Below are positions 37,501 through 45,171 of a DNA stretch of 45,171 nt, piece by piece (within the stretch, counting starts at the first letter, position 1; each line of letters begins with the position of its first letter). The position numbers and the translations under genes are program-made. Source of the DNA: Echinococcus granulosus (taxonomy: Eukaryota > Platyhelminthes > Cestoda > Cyclophyllidea > Taeniidae). The stretch is from positions 6,148 through 51,318 of the forward strand of contig NW_020170578.1 in NCBI RefSeq assembly GCF_000524195.1, read 5' to 3'. Below the pieces are notes generated by a model that did not search any database, had not been told where the DNA came from, and saw only the letters and a program-made list of their open reading frames with translations.

Positions 37501-40500
37501 TGAAAAGCCTGAAAAGCCAGATTTTTTTTAAGGTGATACAAGCGAAAAACAGTAGTCTAATAAGCTTCAAAGTTTGTCGGTGTACCTTTAAGCAAGAGAA
37601 AGTACTTTTTATAAAGTATAGTCGGACCAACTTGTTACTGTTTTACAGTGTTGTGAACAATCACATTCCCGCGAGCCACAAGGAAAAAAAGCATAGACCT
37701 TTTGGATCACGTTATGGTGCTGGGTACAAAATAATTCACAAATATGGCTATGAAAAGCCGGGTATTTTTCATGCATAGTCCATTACACAGGTCTGGAGGA
37801 TGACCACTAACAAGGTACATTTTGGATTTGGGAATCCCTTGATTGCTAAATGATTCAAGATCCATGTTTCCAGGAAAAGACAGTGAATAAATTCCTTGGA
37901 CGCCTCTGTGATGAAGATGTGAAACATCTCATTTAATTGGATACTAAAAAATAGGAATCAAAGTCTCCCCGGACGTTTTGTCTACTATTTTTCTACTACT
38001 GCTTCTAGCATGCATTTCGACCTGACACAAGCAAAAAGCAAGGCATCCCGGTAGCTTAAGACACTCTCGAGACGAGAGTTTAGTCAGCTAATCAAAAAAT
38101 CTGAAAAGAAGTTCCCTTTTGATTAGTGACTTTTACATGAGTTAGTCACGTGAGGAGCAGACCTACACTCTGACCAAGGCAGCGGTGGACAATGTGAACA
38201 GGCAGGAAGTGCTTGTGAAGTGGAGGAAAGTAGCGGAGGTGCCTATGTTGAATAACCCTTAACGAAAAGAAAACAAGGTGAAGTAGCTAATTACCCATAC
38301 GTTCATACATTAATCGTGACCTACATATCTACCGATGTAATGGTAACCACTGCTAAAATCAAGACAATAAACCAATTGCGGCCTTTGATAAATGCATCCA
38401 CCGTCTTTTTCCACTGCGCAATCCCCTTTTCCTTACATTTCTGTCCTCAAAGTTGAACTAAAATCATTCACTGAAAGGGATCTTTATACCTGACCAGCCG
38501 ATCATCAAGCAGTGTCGTTCAGTTCATTGACTAACCTCACCTGTATAAATGTTTTGAGGTGTCAGGATTACTTTTGGGACAGACATTACCATGGAAGTTC
38601 AAGGTATTCATGCCAAACGGTGATAAATCAAAGAATCAGAATGCATACTTCGGATTGTGGACGGATCCAAAATGAAGTGATTTCCTGTACTATAAGGAAT
38701 CGAAAGTTGGAATAAAGTGAAGATGACTCCAACACCTGACCGATTAGTACCAATTTTGACTCAGAAGACATCTCTATCCTGTGTCATGCACTTGCGAACT
38801 AAAGAAACAGATTTGACATGTAGACAAACAGAAATCGCATTTTAATTGCAGTTAGTCAATAAAATGCGTCATTTGATGAATTCCATAATGGTAATTAGAA
38901 GTAAAAGGTTTACTCCTAACGTTCGCTGATCTAGTTAACATATGAGCTAAGCTGTTCAACCAGCATAGCTCAAGAACGATATACTTCAAATAAGCCAGGA
39001 TTACTGTTAAAATAGTAAGCACATAAAACCCTGCTGGTGCTTGCTCATTACAAGCATTTGGAGATAAATGGATGATTCATCTCTCATGCAGCTGGACAAC
39101 TCAGTCGTGTGATTAGGAATGGGTTAATATTGGCCGGTAGAGGGAAGTGGTGACAACTAACGTACGCTTCTGTTTGCTGTACAGTCAGTTCAATAGTTAT
39201 CCACATGCCTAACACCTCTCCGTGATGAAATCTACACTACAGCAGCACTCGGATTAGCAATGCAGCCACAAAAAGTGAAGAAAACTTCTAACTCAAATAA
39301 GTGAAAGAAAACGTAAGGCAATTGCCTGATGGAACATTCAGCTCACTACCCACCAGTATAACCCGTAAATTCATGGCTGCACAAATGCACACAAAAGTGG
39401 GAACATAGACTCACGTCAGTCTGTTTATTTGTGATAATAGCTATTAGTTAAAAAAATCCGCCCGGCATGGTCAGAGCTATGACCATTTCACTTGAAGTGA
39501 AAGTACTCTTAAAAATTTCGTGGTTACACTTGACTCGAATTCACCCCAAAAATACGCGATTTTACACTCCGACTCCAGTAACTTAGTAAGCAAAAGTTAC
39601 GAAGGATTAACATTTACAAATTTGCCATTTAAAACATTTTTCCAATAAGAATTGAGTGGGGTATCTTAAGTATTTTAAACTAGTTGATTATGATTAAACC
39701 CCAAGAAGTCAACTGGCACTGGTAGTTTACATTGGCATCAAACATGGCCAGCAATGAAATGGAATGAGAACACAGGAAAATGATTTAGACTGAAAAAAGT
39801 GGGGAAGGTAAGTTTCGATTTAGTTTCATGAGAAAATAACAATAAGCAGCTCAATGTGGTCTTCTCCAGTAGTGACCATATAACATAAGTATAAATAAGA
39901 ACGAATGAAGAACCAGAGGGATTACCGACAGAAAAACACCTAATAAGCGAAAACTTATTTGAAGTTAATGAAAAACCTGTTCAGTGTCGATAAAGGCAAA
40001 AAACGTCCTGCACTTTTTGTTCAAACTGCATTATTGCAATTAAGAAGTAAAAAAAGAAACTCAAAGCAAATTTACCTCCCTTTCCCAAACCAATTTCCCA
40101 TGCATGTGACGACGGCTGGCCACGCAGAAGATTGTGTAAGTCCAGCAACAATCCGTAATGTGAAAATAAGCCAAGTTACTATTGAAATATCCAATGAAAG
40201 GGCTTTGTACAAATAAGTAGCCTACCTGCGCCAACAAGTAGAAAGCAAGATCATGAATGTCAGCGAAGTACCCTAGACCGAAAGCTGCGGTAGTTACGCC
40301 AGAAAGAATGCATCCCCAAAGGAGAAAAGTCCGCAAATTCACGCGTTCTGCAACATGCCCACTAAACAAGGATAAGATGGTTTCTTTTAAAAAAAATGAG
40401 TAAAAGAAGAATCGAAAACAAGACACACAATACCTGATAAACATCCCCACTGCATAGGAGAGGAGATAAGCAAGGTCAATATATCCAAAAAGAGCATTGT

Positions 40501-40902
40501 AGTTGTCCGTATGGAAGGGTTTCCACATGCAAAACGTGGAATTTTCGGGAGTTATTGTTTTGTTTTCTCTTAGAGCGATTTCGGTGCAATTGGGGTGAAG
40601 GACCGACTTGACAACGCTTATTGGTTTGCGAGAAGCATGAAAGGTTGCGTAGATGATAAGAGTAAATAGAAAAATATGTAATTGCCATCTAAAATATAAG
40701 AAAGAAGTAGATAAACACCGGCGGGGACATTAATTCGCACGTTGTAATAAAGAACAATAAAGGGTGGGGAAATAAAGGCTCAACTAAGCAGCACAGTGAT
40801 TGTGCGTATTCATAAAAGGCGAAAAAATAAGATAGATTGCCTTTTAACAGAAAACCGTCGCCTCCGACAGCAAAAACGAACACCGATCGGGAGAGATGCC
40901 AT
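31581..40902 (-). CDS. SLC37A1/A2-like sugar-phosphate/phosphate exchanger, 13 exons
   Basis: Major-facilitator transporter of the SLC37 family, which exchanges glucose-6-phosphate or glycerol-3-phosphate type substrates for phosphate, usually at the ER membrane. Exons (minus strand): 40856-40902, 40434-40688, 40226-40361, 40076-40152, 35431-35597, 35313-35356, 34552-34590, 34323-34439, 33809-34048, 33251-33299, 32558-32710, 31863-31960, 31581-31655. Total is 498 aa, the usual family length. Family-typical stretches include [90 protein letters not shown] and [17 protein letters not shown]. The last exon, [10 protein letters not shown], matches the usual post-TM12 segment. The first loop has N-glycosylation sites NCT, NKT and NST. 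An acidic cytosolic loop lies between TM6 and TM7 (exons 6-8). Two oddities are a GG instead of AG acceptor before exon 4 and a 4478-nt fourth intron. Exon 1 ([15 protein letters not shown]) is the least certain part. Confidence 0.9.
33560..33670 (-). repeat. Degenerate CATC-type repeat in SLC37 intron 9
   Basis: The plus strand carries repeated CATCCATC, TTCATCTC and CCATCCATTCG words, the complement of the GATG words at 29-30 kb. It is intronic. Confidence 0.5.
34285..34300 (+). repeat. Poly-G tract in SLC37 intron 8
   Basis: Four G, two A, then ten G on the plus strand. In the transcript this is a C-run about 20 nt downstream of the exon 8 donor. Confidence 0.6.
35598..40075 (-). other. 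4478-nt intron 4 of the SLC37-like gene
   Basis: The flanking exons join in frame (GKG, then Ser from AG|T, then RGLILG) with no missing residues, so nothing coding is required inside. I found no exon, RNA gene or recognisable element within it. It is several times longer than any other intron here, so a decayed insertion is possible. Confidence 0.75.
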
Positions 40903-40912
40903 CTGCAGACCG
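40903..40912 (-). other. 3' splice-acceptor-like site abutting SLC37 ATG
   Basis: Minus-strand GGTCTGCAG immediately precedes the ATG chosen as start. Pyrimidine content is only moderate. It is one of five gene starts in the window with an adjacent acceptor-like motif. Confidence 0.35.
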
Positions 40913-41579
40913 CCAAAGATACGGTTTGCAGAATGCGCGTTTAGGGACGCTTAATCTATTGGCCAATTAAACATAAAATAAAAGTTTGTGAGCACTGACA
41001 TTTATAAAAGTGGTAAGTCATAATTAAGGGGAATATATAAAAACGAAAGTAAACTTGTGAACAGGCAGCATTTTATTTTTAAAGCCATAATTAAGAGCAG
41101 ATATGATCTAAGTTTTCATATTAAAAATGCTCTGTAGCAGACATAGAAAACCCACTTCTTACCAAAGCCTTTTTAAATACATTTCAATGCACTCAGTCGA
41201 TTTCAGACTATTGTTATTATTCGCGGATCATTGCATCCACACAACCTATTCCCCTTTTTTTGCAAAGCGGGTTAGGCTGTAAATAAAGTACTTAATAGCT
41301 GCACAATTTAGTACCAAAAGTGCAACAATAACGTTAGAAAAAATTTTACTTCTCCTGAAAACTAGCAAGCTTTCAAATCATCCGGGCTGTAGGCCTTCTT
41401 CCCCGTGTTTCTTGCCCTTCTATTAGTTGGATACAAGCCGTTTTAATAGTAATTCCGGGAATGGTGTAGTGGATTATTGTTTATTTTTTTTCTGTTTAAA
41501 TGTGCATTCTTTGCCATGTTTATCATTATTACCGTATATCTTTCGAGAAATTGTGTTCATACCACTATTTATTTGATTA

Positions 41580-41605
41580 ATCTACCTTTTTGGTTACATA
41601 GTCCA
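41580..41605 (+). other. 3' splice-acceptor-like site just before PTAR1-like ATG
   Basis: CTACCTTTTTGGTTACATAG followed by TCCA and the start codon. It has a good pyrimidine tract and AG, four nucleotides from the ATG. Confidence 0.5.
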
Positions 41606-42870
41606 ATGTCACCTGAAAATGAACTCATTTCCCGAATCTACAGTCTTTCAAAATCAAAGTGAGGGCGCTTATTTGCAATCTACTATCACCAGTAGATCTT
41701 CCTACATAATTTTGCTCCTTTTTTGCAGGAAAGAATACGACTTAATTCCCCACATTAATGGTACAGATCACAAAGAAATTCTTGAAGTCGATGATAGCTT
41801 TGCGCTTTGCTCTTGCCTTTGCGGTCAAAGTCTTTGGCTTCCAATCTACCAAAGTGTACTTGATTCAAAAGAGCCTCCCTCTATCGGTATACCCACAACT
41901 AATTTGTCAACCTGTTTCTTGTGTAGAATACCTTACCATCTTGCTTCTTTTCGTACCTTTTTTCATGACGTTTTGGCACCGTAGAAAGCAACTCTTACTA
42001 AACGGTCAATTAACCCTGAAAGATGAGCTCGCTTTTACTCGACTGGTCCTTATGCAGTTCCCGAGGGCAACGGAGCCGCTTCAGCACAGGTGAGGATTAT
42101 AAAACCCTTTTATGCTTAATTTCACAGGCATTGGATCTTGGAACGTCTTCCCAACGTGGACCTCGAGTCACTAGCCAGTGATGAGATTGATTTATGCGAA
42201 GCCCTGAGTGACAAACATCGTTGTAATTACATGGTTTGGCAGCATCGCCGGTGGTTTCTTCATAAGTGTGGATTTACTCGCCAGGTTGGTATCATAAGTC
42301 ACAATCTTTCTGATTAGTTTGAACCATTTGCCCCAATTTTCAGGACTCTTTCTGGTTTTCAGCTTTTCCACTCAGAATTAGTGCGTATGAATGCTTGGAA
42401 CCTGGCACACCCAATGGACATCAGTGGATGGAGTTACCGCTCACATTTGTTTCGTTCATATCAGAGAATGGATGATTTTGATACGTTGTCATCACTTCTA
42501 CTCCGTGAGATGGTGAAAATACTCTCAAATATTCAGGCGGTCCCAGAGAATGATGTGTTGTGGGATTACAGGTGTGTCGTTACTGTATGCTTACGAAAAT
42601 TCTAGGCGGCAAGTGGTTGAAATCTTTGCTGAGATGAGGAGAGATGAGAAACAGTTGAAAGAATTCGATACCGAAACTTATGTCGATCCACGTTTGCGAA
42701 ATTTGACTGATCGAGAGCTTAAAATTTACGCTGAAGTGGATGAACCAAGTAGGTATTCTGGATCTTGGGCATCTTTGCTTTACAAACGCTACCTGAGGTG
42801 GGTGGCACAAACCTTTAGCAAGGAATTTCATCCGGTTTTTTGCATGAAATCTGTGGGAAAGTATGATTGA
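41606..42870 (+). CDS. PTAR1-like protein with prenyltransferase-alpha repeats
   Basis: Protein with prenyltransferase-alpha (PFTA) helical repeats. The closest family I recognise is PTAR1, the third alpha-type subunit, reported to support a geranylgeranyltransferase acting on SNARE Ykt6. Exons: 41606-41658, 41729-41853, 41927-42089, 42128-42284, 42363-42571, 42606-42870. They join to 323 aa, shorter than the roughly 400 aa of human PTAR1. The N terminus (MSPENELISRIYSLSKS, then KEYDLIPHI and EILEVDD) matches the PTAR1-type leader before the repeats. Repeat cores visible are PFFMTFWHRRKQLL, PLQHRHWILERL, YMVWQHRRWFLHK, ISGWSYRSHLF and DVLWDYRRQVV. The C-terminal helix is around LLYKRYLRWVAQTF. 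Introns are 70, 73, 38, 78 and 34 nt. The 73-nt intron (41854-41926) is my choice to keep frame; the region is also open in a second frame. Farnesyl or Rab geranylgeranyl transferase alpha subunits are less likely alternatives. Confidence 0.78.
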
Positions 42871-42890
42871 CCTCAGTTAATTTGACTTTA

Positions 42891-42896
42891 AATAAA
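42891..42896 (+). terminator. Polyadenylation signal AATAAA of PTAR1-like gene
   Basis: Canonical AATAAA 21 nt after the TGA stop, followed by a T-rich stretch (GTTTTGTATTTTACTG). Predicts a very short 3'UTR. Confidence 0.7.
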
Positions 42897-44536
42897 GCTG
42901 TTTTGTATTTTACTGTCTTGCTGTGATTCAGAATTTTAAGTCATCTATGAAAAGGCTGTGAAACCTGTGGACCAAGTAGGTGTTCTGAATGCATCATCGA
43001 AATCCTATGTGGCTTTATTAGTTCTGCTGTTGGTCTCTCGCTGTGCTGTTATCCATGTTGCTGCTGAATTAGTCCAGGCGGACCGAGTAGCTCGAACAAG
43101 AGTTTCGAAGTTACGTTCTCTCAGTTGAATTCCACTTTGAAAGGTGATTTTCCCTTGTGGAATGCCTGAGCTGGGACCAAGGTGGTGGAGAAAGAGCTAA
43201 AAGCATATATTATGGAAGGATGATCATTTTCCCCCACTCCCGGGAACCTAACATCCATTATCAGAGTTCCTGTGATTTTGCAAGTTTGTGCGACTTATTT
43301 TCCACTGGAGCAACAAAAAAAGTGAGTGGTAGAACCTAGCGGTATGTAGGCTAGATTAGCATATCTTGAGAGACGCTTCCTCTTCTTTACGTTATTTGCC
43401 CAAGTATTCAAAATTTCTCTGCTGTGCCTTTTTACTTATATGCCACGAGTAGTATCAGTTAGTGTTATGGACATACTATTCGGATCACGCAGGGGCCCGA
43501 GCATTTCTCTCCCTCTCCCATAGCTTATTCGTGCTAAAAAAGCCTCGAGAGGATGATTTCCTTTCCTCCAAAAGGTTTGTTTCTCTCTAATTAATGGGAT
43601 TTTTGACAGTCGCGGACCGTCAGTATCCTTGACACACTCCATCACTAATGAAACATCAAATTCTATTCATTTAAGCGGAATATTCACTTACTTTTCTCCT
43701 TCTTCCTCCTTTTCCCAGTTCAAAGCACATTAAACTTTTTAAAGAGTTTATTTCACTAATTTGGTTGGTTTGTGCCTCTTTTTTCAGACAACGGAATAAA
43801 TCTGACTTTTGGATACTTTGTTTGCAACTAGTTGGAAATAAGTTATTTGCTAAGGAAAGTTTGGATATTTTTAAACTAATTGTAGTACCTCCATCTTTCG
43901 AAAGTGCTTGTTTGAATTAGATTTCCTCGGAAAAGTCTTTCTGTCCGGTGTTCCTTCCTTTCACCTCAGCTCTTATGCCCTTGGGACAAGCAGCCGAGCA
44001 GGATGAGGGCACGGTTTAGAGGGTAGCGATAACTAAAGGGGGTGCGCTTCCTCCTCGGTGGGGGCTGATGGCGTCCGATCCGCCATGAGGTTTGTATTTA
44101 CTGTCCGCTCCTTTCCTAAAAGGTACATCCAACAAAATATGTATTACAATACAGATATCTAATATGGGTGCATGTATATGTATAACGTTTAAGGAGTTAG
44201 AACTTAAATATGTCTTTAAAGTTTCCAAGCGAAAAAGAAACACACTTCTAGCTACTTCCCTTTCTAAGATCGTTCCCATTTCTACCTATGTAAGTTCTGA
44301 TTCTGTGAGCATAACAAACGATCGCATGATTTGTGGACAAGAGCACTTAGAATGTAGTGGCATGGGCTGTGAATTCGGAGTCCTGTGTCTTAAGTACAAA
44401 GGCTAAATCGGCTGACAATCAAAAAATATGTAGGGGAGATGACAAGCTACGTCTTGATATGCGCTTCCTCCATGCCTTGCCCTTTACTTTGTAAATGCCC
44501 TATGCGATACGAATATGCTTCAATTATTTTGGGCAG
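42897..44536. other. Intergenic region downstream of PTAR1-like gene
   Basis: No supported gene. Open frames at 43157-43339, 44016-44279 and 44092-44406 have no family features. T-rich stretches occur around 43690-43870. Confidence 0.5.
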
Positions 44537-44691
44537 TTGTTCTCGAAAAAACCGACAACCTGAAAACGCGGCGATTGATACAGTTGGGTGTGCCGATTAT
44601 AAGTGTAGGCGGCTGTATTTCAATGGGAATACTTCTATACGCTGCTTCATTGTCGGCTTATGTGGAAAGGCGGTGTGGAATTCTCCTACTA
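44537..44691 (+). other. Possible exon with one transmembrane segment, product unknown
   Basis: Open segment with acceptor ATTTTGGGCAG and donor CTA|GTATCA. It encodes a charged lead (VLEKTDNLKTRRL), then a hydrophobic stretch (GVPIISVGGCISMGILLYAA). A second short hydrophobic end, CGILLL, follows. The pattern of basic residues before a glycine-rich membrane helix is protein-like, but I do not recognise the family, and no partner exon is seen. The frame continues open to a stop at about 44752. Confidence 0.3.
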
Positions 44692-44768
44692 GTATCAGGT
44701 TGTCAGGGCGTCAAGTATCGATATTTGACTTCCCTAGAATTCAGTCTTCTTTGAAACATCGGTGAAGG

Positions 44769-45171
44769 CTACCATAGCATTTTACTGGATAAATCTTGCA
44801 TTGCTGTCACCAATTGTAGCGCCTTCATTACCTCCGAAGATGTTGTCACTTCAGTGTTTGAAAATGCCTTCATAGTTTCCATGTAAAAAGGTTTAGGAGA
44901 CTGTTGAATGAAGTAGAGAATGAGTTGGCGACTTTTCAAGTCTTTTGTCATTCGTCAATATATTTAGTTGGGACCACCCACTTAGTTGCCCCCGTGCCTT
45001 TTTCATTTGTACTTGACAAGTTAGTTCCGGATTAGCTGCATCATTATCGACACACGATTCTTCATTATCCATCCACCCTTTATTTTCTTCTGCATCGAAA
45101 TCGGATTGCTTGAACCGTTTCTGACCACCTTCCCCAAATGCTGGTAAAATGAATCTCCTAGGAGCCTCTGT
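44769..45171 (-). CDS. 3' end of an unrecognised gene entering from the right edge
   Basis: A minus-strand frame is open from the window edge (starting TEAPRRFILPAFGEGG) for at least 92 codons, with acidic and polar composition (FDAEENKGWMDNEESC). It either stops at 44893-44895 or is joined by a 40-nt mini-intron (44942-44981; donor GTGGGT, acceptor CAAAAG) to a second frame. That second frame is open to the TAG at 44769 and includes LKSRQLILYFIQQSPKPFY and SSEVMKALQLVTAMQDL. The spliced model is preferred because the downstream frame also looks protein-like and mini-introns of this size occur elsewhere in the window. No domain is recognised, no start is seen, and the gene is truncated by the window. 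Confidence 0.55.

Larger units (their letters stand above)
40903..41605. promoter_or_regulatory. Divergent intergenic region between SLC37-like and PTAR1-like genes
   Basis: 703 bp separate two outward-facing start codons, so both promoters must lie here or upstream inside the opposite gene. The stretch is AT-rich (TTTTAAA and TTTATTTTTAAA runs near 41070). I cannot name a specific promoter element. Confidence 0.5.

Noticed and set aside
41800..41930. One-base frameshift making the PTAR1-like gene a pseudogene
   Set aside because: A 73-nt intron with a strong acceptor restores the frame, matches neighbouring intron sizes and keeps family-like residues, so no lesion is needed. A sequencing error remains possible.
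1..45171. CRISPR arrays, bacterial operons, riboswitches, rRNA and tRNA genes
   Set aside because: Spliced eukaryotic genes throughout; no regularly spaced repeats, no ribosomal RNA blocks and no cloverleaf that I could support by eye.

Overview
The window is eukaryotic, most likely a parasitic flatworm. A cyclophyllidean tapeworm (Taenia/Echinococcus type) is my best guess, but that is inference. The reasons are: all recognisable genes are split into many small exons; introns are either very short (34-42 nt) or about 70-130 nt; the genome looks compact, with roughly 40-45% GC; and the gene content is dominated by tetraspanins, a family expanded in the flatworm tegument. A run of exactly 100 N at 22365-22464 is an assembly gap, probably of unknown true length.

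Layout. (1) 1-17.3 kb is a diverged head-to-tail duplication of an 8.7-9.2 kb unit. Each unit carries one complete eight-exon tetraspanin gene on the minus strand: TspA at 3704-5199 and TspB at 12408-13897, each predicted at 263 aa. Exon lengths and phases are identical, and three of seven intron lengths match exactly. (2) 19.0-25.8 kb holds a third minus-strand tetraspanin, TspC, with the same exon architecture spread over 6.7 kb and interrupted by the gap. Its exon for transmembrane segment 2 is not securely found. (3) 25.8-31.5 kb has no convincing gene. It contains about 1 kb of degraded GGAT/GATG tetranucleotide repeat. (4) 31.6-40.9 kb is a 13-exon minus-strand gene for an SLC37A1/A2-like sugar-phosphate/phosphate exchanger (498 aa), with one 4.5 kb intron. 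(5) 41.6-42.9 kb is a compact plus-strand gene for a PTAR1-like protein with prenyltransferase-alpha repeats (323 aa in my model), divergent from the SLC37 gene across about 0.7 kb. (6) At the right edge, a minus-strand gene that I do not recognise enters the window, tail-to-tail with a possible plus-strand membrane-segment exon.

How they relate. The three tetraspanins look like one local family: an older TspC and a younger TspA/TspB pair made by tandem duplication. Their membrane segments and cysteine motifs are conserved, while their extracellular loops have diverged strongly. The SLC37 and PTAR1 genes are unrelated housekeeping-type neighbours that may share a promoter region. All five gene starts have a 3' splice-acceptor-like sequence 0-12 nt before the ATG, which suggests spliced-leader trans-splicing or 5'UTR introns. 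All exon models were built by eye from splice signals, phase continuity and family motifs, and none was checked by alignment or RNA data.
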